Positions 18,072-27,665 of a stretch of 64,000 nucleotides of DNA are shown here, piece after piece. Made by a program: the position numbers and the translations under genes. The notes beneath the pieces are model-generated. The model did no database searches. It saw only the letters and a program-made list of their open reading frames with translations, and was not told the DNA's origin. The first letter of the stretch is position 1. Each line of letters opens with the position of its first letter. The DNA lies in the NCBI RefSeq assembly GCF_000226295.1, contig NC_016024.1, forward strand, positions 417,501 to 481,500, written 5' to 3'. The DNA is from Chloracidobacterium thermophilum B. Its GTDB lineage: Bacteria > Acidobacteriota > Blastocatellia > Chloracidobacteriales > Chloracidobacteriaceae.

Positions 18072-18770
18072 ATGGCACACATTCTTGTAATTGACGATGA
18101 GCCGGACGTGCGTTTGGCAACCGTGATGGCACTCAAGCACGGCGGACACACCACGGTTGAAGCCGATGGGGGGCTTCCTGCCATGCGCTTGTTGCAGCAG
18201 CAGGGGCCCTTTGACCTCATCGTGTGTGATGTGATGATGCCCGGAATGACCGGCCACGAAGTGTGCCAGCTCGTGCGTCTCAATCAGGCGACGAAAAACA
18301 TTCCCTTCATTTTCCTGAGCGCCAAGCGGGACACCGAAGAGCGTCTGGAAGGCATTGGTTTCGGCGCCGATGATTATCTGGGCAAACCATTTGCGCTGGA
18401 AGAACTCCTGATTCGCGTCAACAGTGTCCTGGCCCGGCATCAGGCACTGGCTACCGGACGGGCAACGCCAGACCCGCTCCAGCAAGTTACCCTCGCCCAG
18501 TGTATCGATCTGGTGGTACGGCACAAACTGAGCGGCAAGTTGAACGTTCTGCTCAAAAGCGACCTGGGTGATAAGTCTCCCGTTTCGGGCGCCATTTTCT
18601 TCGAGGGAGGGCATGCCGTGCATGCCAGGCTCGAAGACCGTTTGGGCGAAGCTGCGGTACGGGAAATTCTGGCCTCGCCGCTTCTGATGTACTCATTTGA
18701 AGCGTATGAAGTGGCCGATCAGATTACGATGGCCATGGACATTACACGGCTGATCAAGCGACACGGGTAA
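18072..18770 (+). CDS. Response regulator with C-terminal DUF4388/PATAN domain
   Basis: Residues 1-120 form a CheY-like receiver with acidic pocket DDEPD, phosphoacceptor Asp53 (VCDVMMPGMTG), the Ser of FLSAKRD and Lys104 of LGKPF. The C-terminal part (about 130-232) matches DUF4388/PATAN, a domain found in two-component and motility regulators. It contains LSGKLNVLL, GAIFFEGGHAVHARL and GEAAVREILA. No DNA-binding domain is present, so output is probably protein-protein. No histidine kinase is adjacent. Confidence 0.88.
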   Translation: MAHILVIDDEPDVRLATVMALKHGGHTTVEADGGLPAMRLLQQQGPFDLIVCDVMMPGMTGHEVCQLVRLNQATKNIPFIFLSAKRDTEERLEGIGFGADDYLGKPFALEELLIRVNSVLARHQALATGRATPDPLQQVTLAQCIDLVVRHKLSGKLNVLLKSDLGDKSPVSGAIFFEGGHAVHARLEDRLGEAAVREILASPLLMYSFEAYEVADQITMAMDITRLIKRHG

Positions 18771-18893
18771 GCTCAAAGCAGCCGGGGAACGCTGCCGGCG
18801 CAGGTTGCAGGCACCTGACGGATGTAGTTGTGTGGCTTTCTTTGTCGGCACATCTTTCCCCGCCATTATGTCACCTGACGGGTTGGTTTCTCT

Positions 18894-21770
18894 ATGGAGC
18901 GGACTTCTCCAACCACGGTTCCGCCAGCGGTTGTGCCTCGGCAGGCGTCGTCAGGGGAGCTGCCGTCCACGCCACCAACCCTCGATGAAATCGAGCGTGA
19001 ACTCAATGAGCGTCTGAGCAAGCTTGGGTTGCCAGCCTTGGTGGCAAGCCACGTGGCGGCCCGTGAAACGGCTCCGCTGCGCGGGGAAGCCGGCCGCACC
19101 ACGCAGGTTCTCAACCTGAGCGAGTTGCGGACGGCGCTGCGCCAGCAGGTGCGGATTGCGGAAATCAAGGACCAGATTGCTGTCGTCATTGCCGATTGGC
19201 ACCGGGAGCAGTTCCGCACCGGTGAGATTCGCATTGCCGAGTTCGAGGTTCGGGCGGCTGACATCCTGCTTCCGTATTGCCGTGAGTTCATTCCCAACTT
19301 TCCGCCTGCCATGCGGCCGGTCGAACTGGCCGTGGACCTCAATCTGGAAACCATTCTTCGCACGACACTGCCGCGCGGACAAAACCAGGAGTTAACCCAC
19401 GAGGTCATCGAACGCTGTGCGGTGCAGGTGCTCCAGTCCCTGCTCCGGCATCCGCTCATTCCACAGACGGCGGCCGACCGGGCTGAAGTCAGCCTTCAGA
19501 CGACGGTTCTCAAGGACAAAAACGGCACGGCTGTGTACTCGCCGTCGGATGCGGCCTACCTCAAGCGCCTGATCGAGGAGCAGAACCTGCTGGATCGGGA
19601 AGGTGAGATTGGTTTGCTGGCCATGCTCATCAGCGCCCGCAAGTGGCAGAAAATCACGGATGACACGCTGTTTGCCGCTGCTGTGGAATACACCCTCGAA
19701 GCTCTGGCCAAACGCCGTGGTATCCCTACCATCCAGGTACGCAATCAGGGACCCGATCATCCCGTGGCCTACATCCTGGGTGAGTACATCCAGCATCACC
19801 TGTCTGAGTCCCTCGAAGGCCAGATTCACTTCGTCGAAAACTTTCTGACGGTGACGGCCAGGGCCCTTGCTGAGGACGGCCCCCGGTTCGTGGATGCCGT
19901 TTACCAGACTTACCTGCCCTTACTCCAGGAGGTTTTCTTCAACCTGCTTCCAGAAGTGCTCCATCGCTTTCTCCACAGTTTCGAGCGGGAGTTTCTGGGA
20001 TCGTCCCTGACGTTGCGCAGCAAGCTTTTTTTGCTCAAGCGCGTCGGGGATTTCTGCGAACTGACCTTTTACTGTCACGATGCGGTACGCAAGTTTGCCA
20101 CTCCGACCGGCGACATCTACGCCGTCGAGCGGCTGAACGAAGGGACAGCCCACTTTGCCCGGCGCAACGGGCTGCCGCTGGCCGAGGGCATGGATGTCTT
20201 CAATCAGCGCAACACCTTGGCTGAGTTACTCATCAGCGCCATCAAGCACCGGCGCTCCCTGTTTCCGGCCGCAGATGATACGGCAGAACGCCGGCTTCAT
20301 TCTGAAAACCTGCTGACCGGGGACCTGCTCAACTGCCTCAACTACCTGCGGCGGGCTTTTGACTGTGACTATGCCCGGGCGCGGGAGAACAACTATGAGC
20401 ACTACCTTCAGTGGCGAGGCTTAGTGCTTGAATGGAGCCGCACCTATGTCCGGCTTCTCACCGGACGGACGCCCAACGATGTCGAGCAGTATCACCTGGA
20501 CGGGCTGGCCGCCTGGCACATCGAACAGGAGCTTTCCTTTACCAAGGTCAGTTTTCCCCTGCTGCTCTACACCGACCGGGAAGCCGGACTGTCCACTATG
20601 CGTCAGCCCCAGGACATTCTGAAAGAAGCGTTCCTGCGGTTCTGGCGGGCCTTTCACATCAGCGTCCTGACCCGTGCCCAGGAGCGTGCTGACCTCGAAG
20701 AACAAATCTTTTCAGGCGAGCCTTCGTCCCGGCATACCGCACGGGTGTCGGTGGATGATCTTGGCAAACGGGCCTTCCTGGCGCGCAGCGACCTGCCCAT
20801 GGCGACCTACACTTTTGAGCGTCTGGCGCAGCACGTCACGCCCCAGACCCACGATGTGGCGGTGCTCACCCAATCCATTGAAATGGCGCTCGAACTCGGA
20901 AGCCAGGCGTACACCTACGAGGAGATGGTAGCTGCACGAACCTGCCTGCGGCGCATCCAGCGCCGACTCGATGACCTGCTTGTGTTGGGCGAGACCGAAC
21001 GCGCCGAGTATCGCTCCCGGCTGCCAGCCCTGATTCGTGATCTCGAACGCCGGGAACCCATCCGTCTGGCCTCGTATCTGGTGGCGCTGAACGATCTGGA
21101 AAGTCTCGACCTGACGGACGAGCGGATTCTGACCGAGTGGAAAGCCCTGGAGACGACCATTCAGCGTCTCAAGCAGATTTCAGTGGCATTGCTCATGCTG
21201 CGTTCCCGTGCGGAACTCCGGGCATTAGCCCAGACGTTCGGTGAGTGGTATGCCGCCCTGCCGGAAGACACTGAACCGCCCGAACGCCGTACTTATGCCC
21301 AGCGGTGGCAGGACATCCAGGAGTTGGCCCGGCTGAGTTGGCCGGCGTGGCTCCTCCGCCGCTGGTTTCTGCATCTGGTCTGGACGCTCCAGTGTGTGAG
21401 CTCCGTAGCAGACTGGCATCCGCCGGAGACCTACCTGCTCGAAGACTTTCTGGGACTCGATACTCCACCCATACGTCTGCGCGACCAGGAACTGGTGCTT
21501 GCAACCTACCCGCTGCCAAAACTGACGCAGTTGGTCACGCAGCTCCAGGAAACCCTGACCGAACGCCTTGCCTCCGCTGGCGGCACCTACTACACCGACG
21601 AAGAGCGGGTCCTGCTCGAACGGCGGCTGCAACGCCTTGAGCGCCTGACCCACCGTCCCCCCTGGAAGGCTGCCCTGACCCGTTGGACTTACATCGTTCT
21701 GCGGGCGCTGGTGGCGCCTTTACGCCGCGCGCCATCCCCTGCGAAGGAAAGCCATCCGCAACGCTCATGA
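18894..21770 (+). CDS. Large hypothetical protein, 958 residues
   Basis: I do not recognise a family. The first 30 residues are Pro/Thr-rich; the rest is predicted almost wholly helical and soluble, with coiled-coil-prone stretches in residues 690-760 (RRIQRRLDDLLVLGETE and ALETTIQRLKQISVALL). There is no signal peptide, Walker motif or zinc site. The C-terminal 30 residues are basic and partly hydrophobic. Its stop overlaps yraN (ATGA at 21767-21770), which in turn overlaps purN, so it sits first in a three-gene unit. Confidence 0.75.
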   Translation: MERTSPTTVPPAVVPRQASSGELPSTPPTLDEIERELNERLSKLGLPALVASHVAARETAPLRGEAGRTTQVLNLSELRTALRQQVRIAEIKDQIAVVIADWHREQFRTGEIRIAEFEVRAADILLPYCREFIPNFPPAMRPVELAVDLNLETILRTTLPRGQNQELTHEVIERCAVQVLQSLLRHPLIPQTAADRAEVSLQTTVLKDKNGTAVYSPSDAAYLKRLIEEQNLLDREGEIGLLAMLISARKWQKITDDTLFAAAVEYTLEALAKRRGIPTIQVRNQGPDHPVAYILGEYIQHHLSESLEGQIHFVENFLTVTARALAEDGPRFVDAVYQTYLPLLQEVFFNLLPEVLHRFLHSFEREFLGSSLTLRSKLFLLKRVGDFCELTFYCHDAVRKFATPTGDIYAVERLNEGTAHFARRNGLPLAEGMDVFNQRNTLAELLISAIKHRRSLFPAADDTAERRLHSENLLTGDLLNCLNYLRRAFDCDYARARENNYEHYLQWRGLVLEWSRTYVRLLTGRTPNDVEQYHLDGLAAWHIEQELSFTKVSFPLLLYTDREAGLSTMRQPQDILKEAFLRFWRAFHISVLTRAQERADLEEQIFSGEPSSRHTARVSVDDLGKRAFLARSDLPMATYTFERLAQHVTPQTHDVAVLTQSIEMALELGSQAYTYEEMVAARTCLRRIQRRLDDLLVLGETERAEYRSRLPALIRDLERREPIRLASYLVALNDLESLDLTDERILTEWKALETTIQRLKQISVALLMLRSRAELRALAQTFGEWYAALPEDTEPPERRTYAQRWQDIQELARLSWPAWLLRRWFLHLVWTLQCVSSVADWHPPETYLLEDFLGLDTPPIRLRDQELVLATYPLPKLTQLVTQLQETLTERLASAGGTYYTDEERVLLERRLQRLERLTHRPPWKAALTRWTYIVLRALVAPLRRAPSPAKESHPQRS

Positions 21771-22207
21771 AGACGCTCCTGAAACGGCTGGGCTTTTCTG
21801 AAGCAACGCCTTCCGAAACGAGCCGTCAAAGCCTCGGTCAGCAGGGTGAACGCCTGGCGGCACACTTTTTGACCCGGTGCGGTATGCAGATCGTGGCTTA
21901 CAACGTGCGAGTGCCGGTTGGACGAACCCGGACCGGTGCGCGCGTCTATGGCGAACTGGACATCGTGGCCTTCGATGGGCCAACGCTGGTGTTTGTCGAG
22001 GTCAAGACCCGGACAACAACCGACTTCACCACGCCGGAAAGCGCCATCACGCCCCGCAAGCAAGCCCGGCTGGCGCGTGCTGCCCGACGTTACCGCACCC
22101 TCATTGGCCCGTTTGACGCGCCATACCGCTTCGACGTGGTGAGCATTGTTGCTGCGCCGGGTGCACAACCGACCATCCGACTTTTCAGGGACTTTTTCCG
22201 GCCATGA
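21767..22207 (+). CDS. YraN/UPF0102 family nuclease-like protein
   Basis: A 146-residue member of the UPF0102 family, which has a restriction-endonuclease-like fold. The signature is present: LGQQGERLAAHFL, the catalytic-type GELDIVAFDG and LVFVEVKTR (an E-x-K site after D), then ITPRKQARLARAARRY. The usual loop between strands carries an insertion (PVGRTRTGARVY). The start at ATG 21767 overlaps the previous stop; an in-frame extension to 21683 lies inside the preceding gene. The cellular role of the family is not settled. Confidence 0.88.
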   Translation: MKTLLKRLGFSEATPSETSRQSLGQQGERLAAHFLTRCGMQIVAYNVRVPVGRTRTGARVYGELDIVAFDGPTLVFVEVKTRTTTDFTTPESAITPRKQARLARAARRYRTLIGPFDAPYRFDVVSIVAAPGAQPTIRLFRDFFRP

Positions 22208-22820
22208 GCGAACGTCCAGGTCTTGTCGTCCTGATTTCCGGGCGTGGGTCGAATTTGCGGGCCCTGGCCGAAGCTATCCGGCAGGGGCGTCTCCGGGCTA
22301 CGTTGGCGGCCGTCATCAGCAACCGCGCAGATGCCCCAGGGCTGAATTTTGCCACGGAGCAGGGAATCCCAACGCATGTGGTCTCGCACGTCGGGTTGTC
22401 GCGCGCTGAGCACTCAGCCGCTTTGCTTGAGGTCATCCGTCCCTATAACCCCCGGTTCATCTGTCTGGCCGGCTTTATGCGGTTGTTAGCTCCGTCGTTT
22501 ATCCAGGCTTTCCTACACCGCGTTGTCAACATTCACCCGTCGTTGCTCCCGGCTTTTCCCGGTTTGGACGCCCAACGTCAGGCGCTTGACTATGGTGTGA
22601 AAGTCTCCGGCTGTACCGTCCACCTCGTGGACGAGGAACTCGACCACGGCCCCATCGTCATGCAGTCGGCCGTGCCGGTCCTCGATGACGATACGCCGGA
22701 AACCCTGGCCACGCGCATCCTGGCCGCCGAGCACAAAACCTATCCGGCGGCTATTGAGCGATTGCTGTACGAACCCTGGACACTGGAAGGACGCCGTGTT
22801 GTCTTTCAGTCGGCACAGGG

Positions 22821-22842
<22 letters not shown>
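22204..22842 (+). CDS. purN: Phosphoribosylglycinamide formyltransferase PurN
   Basis: PurN transfers a formyl group from 10-formyl-THF to GAR, the third step of de novo purine synthesis. The 212-residue length and all motifs fit: N-terminal VVLISGRGSNLRAL, AVISNRADAPG, FICLAGFMRLL, and the catalytic HPSLLPAFPG with the Asn-His pair (VVNIHPSLL). GCTVHLVDEELDHGPIV carries the conserved Asp and is cited as LVDEELDHGPIV. It overlaps yraN by 4 bp. Its 3' end overlaps the convergent rhomboid gene by 22 bp. Confidence 0.95.
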
Positions 22843-23555
<713 letters not shown>

Positions 23556-23608
23556 CGGGCGTGCTTCTCCCTGCGTTCTGTCAGTGTGACACCGTTTGGG
23601 AAAACCTT

Positions 23609-24031
23609 ATGGAAAGCCATAACATTCTGCTTCACGGACTGGCCCGTCCGCGGGCGAACTATCCCCATGCGCGGCGGGTCGGGAATTTCATTTTTGTCTC
23701 CGGGCTGTCGTCGCGGCAGCCGGACGACTCAATTGCCGGCATAACCCGTACGCCTGACGGGCGCATCATACGTGACATCGCCCGGCAAACCGAAGCTGTC
23801 ATTGAAAACCTGCGGCTTGTCCTGCAGGCGGCCGGAGCTGACCTGGCGCAGGTAGTGGATGTGACCGTGTTTCTGGTGGACATGGCCGACTACGCGGCGT
23901 TCAACGCCGTGTATGACCGCTACTTTACGGCTGAAACCGGCCCGACCAGAACGACCGTGGCCGTACGCGAGCTGCCGCATCCGGATTTGCTCATCGAAAT
24001 AAAAGCCGTGGCCTCTGTGCCTGCGCCCTAG
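23609..24031 (+). CDS. RidA/YjgF family protein
   Basis: A 140-residue RidA-like protein. Landmarks are VGNFIFVSGLSSR, QTEAVIENLRLVLQAAGA, VVDVTVFLVDMADYAAFN, and the GPTRTTVAVRELPHP segment with the substrate-carboxylate-binding Arg. RidA proteins hydrolyse reactive enamine/imine intermediates; the closest subgroup may be 2-aminomuconate deaminase-like, but that needs a tree. The ATG at 23609 gives the proper N-terminus; the in-frame upstream extension to 23513 overlaps the divergent rhomboid start and looks non-coding. Confidence 0.9.
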   Translation: MESHNILLHGLARPRANYPHARRVGNFIFVSGLSSRQPDDSIAGITRTPDGRIIRDIARQTEAVIENLRLVLQAAGADLAQVVDVTVFLVDMADYAAFNAVYDRYFTAETGPTRTTVAVRELPHPDLLIEIKAVASVPAP

Positions 24032-24047
24032 TGCCGGTGCGGTTGGG

Positions 24048-24878
24048 CTATGAAGTCAGGTCGGAGACGAGGCGTGCCAGCCAGGGTTGCCGGTGATGCT
24101 CCCGGACGGCTGCTCCAATCCGCTTCATCCACTGGAGTTCTTCTTCTGACATCGGGCCGCGGTCAAGGGCGGTAAAGGCGGCTTCGAGTTCCTGGGCGTC
24201 TTTCGGCCCGGCCAGACAGACATCGACATTTGGGTTGGTTAGTACAAAACGGTAACAGTCAGCCGCAGTCGGCGTCGGTTCGCCCTTTGGTGTCAGGCGC
24301 GCATCGAGCAGCGAGCCCCAGCGCGTGGCGGTGTAAGCCACCACACCTACCCGGCGCTGGCTGAGGTAGGGAAAGACTTCGGTTTCAGCGCCGGGATGCG
24401 CGGCGTTGTACCGCACCATGATGGCATCGAACACCGGCTCACCGATGAAGGCTTTGAACATCTGCCGCTCGTGGCAGGAGATCATAATCGAACGTACCCG
24501 GCCGGACTCTTTGAGCCGCAGGGCGGCGTCGCGGATGCGGGGCGGCGGCATGTCATTCCACCAGCCCAGAAGCAGAACGTCGGCATAGTCGGTGTCGAGT
24601 TCCCGCAGGGCGGATTCGAGCGCAGGCTTCATCAGAAAACCGACGCGGGTGTACGTCTGCACGACGATGACGAGCCGTTCCCGGTCGCGCGCTGCCAGAC
24701 GGCGGATGGCCTTGCCAAAGTCAGGACGCTGGATGGAACCCCAGTAGAGGTAGTTGATGCCGCGTTCGTAGGCGGCTTCGACTTCACGCGCGCCAATGCC
24801 GTAGCTCGAACCAAGCCCAATCCGGCTGACCTGCAAGCCGGTGTTGCCAAGCGGGACTCTTTCCAAAGCGGACACCAT
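24048..24878 (-). CDS. Aldo/keto reductase-fold protein with altered catalytic tetrad
   Basis: The 276-residue chain has the AKR N-terminal hairpin PLGNTGLQVSRIGLGSS and C-terminal NVDVCLAGPKDAQELEAA. The tetrad is not canonical. In place of the usual FDTAxxYG there is NYLYWGSIQ. The position of the catalytic Lys holds Gln (VIVVQTYT), and the position of the active-site His holds Trp (LLGWWNDMPP). A Tyr remains in the loop. It probably binds a nucleotide cofactor, but classical carbonyl reduction is doubtful. Its end is 17 bp from the convergent RidA gene. Confidence 0.8.
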   Translation of the reverse strand: MVSALERVPLGNTGLQVSRIGLGSSYGIGAREVEAAYERGINYLYWGSIQRPDFGKAIRRLAARDRERLVIVVQTYTRVGFLMKPALESALRELDTDYADVLLLGWWNDMPPPRIRDAALRLKESGRVRSIMISCHERQMFKAFIGEPVFDAIMVRYNAAHPGAETEVFPYLSQRRVGVVAYTATRWGSLLDARLTPKGEPTPTAADCYRFVLTNPNVDVCLAGPKDAQELEAAFTALDRGPMSEEELQWMKRIGAAVREHHRQPWLARLVSDLTS

Positions 24879-24935
24879 CGTTTTGGTCGGATGTCGGTAA
24901 TCCGTAAAGCCGAGGACAAGAGAGGGCTGGAAAAA

Positions 24936-24985
<50 letters not shown>

Positions 24986-25112
24986 CCACGGGGGCGTTGA
25001 ACAGTATTCATGCCGCCCCCGGAAAGTCAACAAAAATCAACATTACCCCTTGCTTTTCCAGTAGTTTGCGGCGATACTTGCGTTGAACCGGATTGAACGG
25101 TTTTGAGCAAAA

Positions 25113-25156
25113 GTGGCTGGATGGTGGCTGGATGGTGGCTGGATGGTGGCTGGATG
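25113..25156 (+). repeat. Four tandem 11-bp repeats, putative integrase arm sites (left)
   Basis: GTGGCTGGATG is repeated four times without interruption. Two further copies with one mismatch each lie at 35813-35834, inside the other end of the element. The position between attL and the integrase gene and the recurrence at both ends fit integrase arm-binding sites. Confidence 0.6.
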
Positions 25157-25221
25157 GCCGACACCCGGATTCGGGCGGATGACACCCGGACACATATCCG
25201 CTGCCCGGAAAGGAACAGGTT

Positions 25222-26514
25222 ATGGAGCGTGTGCGGTTGACGGCGGGCAGGGTGCAGACTTTTACCTGCCCCAAAGGGAAAAGGCAGGCTTTTCTGCGCG
25301 ACAGCGAAGTGCCAAGCCTGGCGTTGCGGGTGACGGCGAATGGCAGCCGCGCCTACGTTTTCGAGAGAAAGCTGAACCGGCACACCATTCAAATGACCAT
25401 CGGCAGCCCGGCGAACTGGACAATCGAGGACGCGCGCGCACGGGCAAGGGAACTGGCGTCGCTGGTTGACCGGGGCGTTGACCCAAGAACGGAGCTGGAA
25501 AAGCAGCGGCAGGAAGCCGAAGCCGCCCGTGTCCGGCGCCAGGCAGCCGAAGTCTGTGCGCTGGAAGTCTGGCACGCTTATTGCCACAGCCGGCGCGCCG
25601 TGTGGGGCGAACGCCACTACCTTGACCATCTTCGTATGGCTGCTCCGGGGGGCGAACCCCGGAAAAAGGGCGAAGGCGTCACCCAACCAGGGCCGCTTTA
25701 CGCGCTGCTCAATCAACCGCTGGCACGTCTCACCCCCGAAGCCGTCGAAGCGTGGGCCGCCCGGAACGCCCATCGCCCAACGCAAGCCCGTCTCGGATTG
25801 CGCCTGCTCAAGGCTTTCCTGAACTGGTGCCGCGCGCAGGCGTCCTACGGGGCGGTGCTACCCGCCGAAAACCCGGCCCACAGCCGCAAGGCGCGCGAAA
25901 CCCTGGGGACGCCCAAAGCCAAAGACGACTGCCTGCAACGGGAGCAGCTTGCGCCGTGGTTCGAGAAGGTACGCCAGCAACATCCGACGGTAGCCGCGTA
26001 CCTGCAAGCCCTGCTGCTGACAGGCGCCCGTTCCGGTGAACTGCTCGAACTGACGTGGGACGACGTGGATTTCCAATGGCGGACGCTTACCATCCGGGAC
26101 AAGGTGGAAGGGGAGCGGACGATTCCGTTGACCCCGTACGTTGCCCGTCTGCTGGCGGCACTCCCACGACGGAACCAATGGGTGTTCGCATCGGACAGAA
26201 CCGATGCCCCCATCAACCGTCCAAGTCACGCCATGGAGCGCGTCTGCCGGCTGGCAGGCATCCCACACGTCACCCTGCACGGGCTGCGCCGTTCGTTCGG
26301 GACGCTCTCCGAATGGGTGGAAGCCCCCGTGGGTGTCGTAGCCCAACTTATGGGCCACCGTCCAAGCGCCACAGCCGAACGCCACTATCGCGCCCGCCCG
26401 ATTGACCTGCTGCGAAAGTGGCACACCGGAATCGAAGGCTGGATTCTCGAACAGGCCGGCATCGAACAGCCGCCGGCGGAAGCGAACCCGGCAAAACTCC
26501 GGGTGGTGAGGTAA
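25222..26514 (+). CDS. Tyrosine recombinase/integrase, P4-integrase type
   Basis: A 430-residue integrase that should catalyse insertion of the element into the tRNA gene. The N-terminal DUF4102-type arm-binding domain has LPSLALRVTANGSRAYVF-like sequence (here VPSLALRVTANGSRAYVF) and TIGSPANWTIEDARARA. A core-binding domain follows, then the catalytic domain with Arg in LLTGARSGELL (about residue 270), His-x-x-Arg in HGLRRSFGT (about 353-356), His in LMGHRPS and the nucleophile Tyr in ERHYRARP (about 389). All catalytic residues are present, so it looks active. AAAGGA lies 8 bp before the ATG. Confidence 0.95.
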   Translation: MERVRLTAGRVQTFTCPKGKRQAFLRDSEVPSLALRVTANGSRAYVFERKLNRHTIQMTIGSPANWTIEDARARARELASLVDRGVDPRTELEKQRQEAEAARVRRQAAEVCALEVWHAYCHSRRAVWGERHYLDHLRMAAPGGEPRKKGEGVTQPGPLYALLNQPLARLTPEAVEAWAARNAHRPTQARLGLRLLKAFLNWCRAQASYGAVLPAENPAHSRKARETLGTPKAKDDCLQREQLAPWFEKVRQQHPTVAAYLQALLLTGARSGELLELTWDDVDFQWRTLTIRDKVEGERTIPLTPYVARLLAALPRRNQWVFASDRTDAPINRPSHAMERVCRLAGIPHVTLHGLRRSFGTLSEWVEAPVGVVAQLMGHRPSATAERHYRARPIDLLRKWHTGIEGWILEQAGIEQPPAEANPAKLRVVR

Positions 26515-26523
26515 ACTCCGACC

Positions 26524-26588
26524 GTCGCACCTAGCCGGCGGCTGATCACCCCGGCGAACAGCGGGAACCCTTCGCCCGCCGGTGCGAC
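26524..26588 (+). other. Nested inverted repeat, predicted structured RNA downstream of the integrase
   Basis: The outer stem is GTCGCACC (26524-26531) with GGTGCGAC (26581-26588), extended by CCGGCGG/CCGCC across a TAG bulge. The inner stem is GGCGAA (26553-26558) with TTCGCC (26571-26576). No T-run follows, so a simple intrinsic terminator is unlikely. It sits 10 bp after the integrase stop and 37 bp before the next ATG. It could be an attenuator, a small RNA or a protein-binding leader. Confidence 0.5.
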
Positions 26589-26624
26589 ACCCCATCGAAG
26601 GGCTGCACTGGAAGGGGGTGCTTT

Positions 26625-27581
26625 ATGGCGTATCCGTCATGGGTGCCGGCTGGCGTTGCGCAGAGGGTTGAAGCCCTTGTGGAAGGATGGCGCAGAAGTG
26701 AGGAACACATAAGACTCCGGTTGGCTGACATTGCTATCAAAGCCAACATCAGGCGCGGGAGAAGGCCCCACAGCCTGCAAAGCGCGTGTAAGCGCATGCA
26801 AAAGCTCCTGCAAGACCGCCTGCAAGCCCGCATTGACAATATCCGCGACGACATAGCCTGCATCGAGCGTCTGACTCGAAGCCATAACGACGGACGTGAC
26901 TATGACAGACAGGAGCTTTACGGGAGATGGCTGTCTGGTCTCGACGACCGCAAAGTGGTCATGTTTCTCCTTGCGGCCTGTGAGGCGGCGCACAACCACA
27001 CCAGGATACGCCGGCAACTGAGAGAGGCCCGCCTTCTGCGCCAAGAAATCATCAAGGCCGCCAGGGAACTGTCCAGACAAATCAGAACCCTCGAATCGCT
27101 GGACGTTGGTATGCCGAAGGAGTTGGTTTCAACGCGCGCGCTACTCAGGATAGCGAACCCTTCTCACCCCGATGACGTTGACGCATGGGAAACCCTGCGC
27201 CCGCAAATACTGGGAGACGAGCCGGACTCAATCGTGAAGGTATGCGACGAGCTGGACTCAAGCGCGGAGGTACGCAGCGCGTGGGATTCAGCCCCTGACT
27301 TGGCTGACCTGCTTGAGGCTGCGGCTATGGCGGCTGAAAACTACATAACCGCGCCCCTACACTCACGACAGAAGGGTGAGAAAACAGACGCCATCCGGGT
27401 TTTTGCAGGCATACTGACCAGGATTTTCAAGTTCGACCTGACGGACCGCATCAAGCACGCAATGGCGGTAGCCGCAACTATAGCCATCAACCGCCCCGAC
27501 ATCGTTGTTACCTACGACAACGTGCGTAAAGCCCTGGACGGCAGACAGCCCCGCCCTGGAAAAGTCGCGCCCGAAAAATAA
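26625..27581 (+). CDS. Hypothetical helical protein of the element, 318 residues
   Basis: I do not recognise a family. The protein is soluble, predicted almost entirely helical, Arg-rich in its first half (residues 40-160, e.g. IRRQLREARLLRQEIIK), with coiled-coil potential around 140-165. The second half is more acidic (LGDEPDSIVKVCDELD). No signal peptide, membrane segment or nuclease motif is visible. Its position between the integrase and the AlpA-like gene is a place where satellites carry accessory genes. A good ribosome site (GAAGGGGGTG) precedes the ATG. Confidence 0.7.
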   Translation: MAYPSWVPAGVAQRVEALVEGWRRSEEHIRLRLADIAIKANIRRGRRPHSLQSACKRMQKLLQDRLQARIDNIRDDIACIERLTRSHNDGRDYDRQELYGRWLSGLDDRKVVMFLLAACEAAHNHTRIRRQLREARLLRQEIIKAARELSRQIRTLESLDVGMPKELVSTRALLRIANPSHPDDVDAWETLRPQILGDEPDSIVKVCDELDSSAEVRSAWDSAPDLADLLEAAAMAAENYITAPLHSRQKGEKTDAIRVFAGILTRIFKFDLTDRIKHAMAVAATIAINRPDIVVTYDNVRKALDGRQPRPGKVAPEK

Positions 27582-27625
27582 TCGAGTGCTCCACGACAGA
27601 TTCGGGCTGACGCGGCATCCTGCCC

Positions 27626-27656
27626 CCGTTCGACGATTGCGAATAAGCGCGAACGG
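27626..27656 (+). promoter_or_regulatory. Inverted repeat before the AlpA-like gene
   Basis: CCGTTCG (27626-27632) and CGAACGG (27650-27656) flank a 17-bp loop. The right arm abuts the ribosome-binding GGAGG at 27655-27659, just before ATG 27666. It could be an autoregulatory operator for the downstream DNA-binding protein or an RNA hairpin limiting its translation. Confidence 0.45.
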
Positions 27657-27665
27657 AGGTGCAGT

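Noticed and set aside
24990-25020. GGGGGCG/CGCCCCC hairpin next to attL as a terminator
   Set aside because: The loop is 17 bases and no T-run follows on either strand; possibly an incidental inverted repeat.
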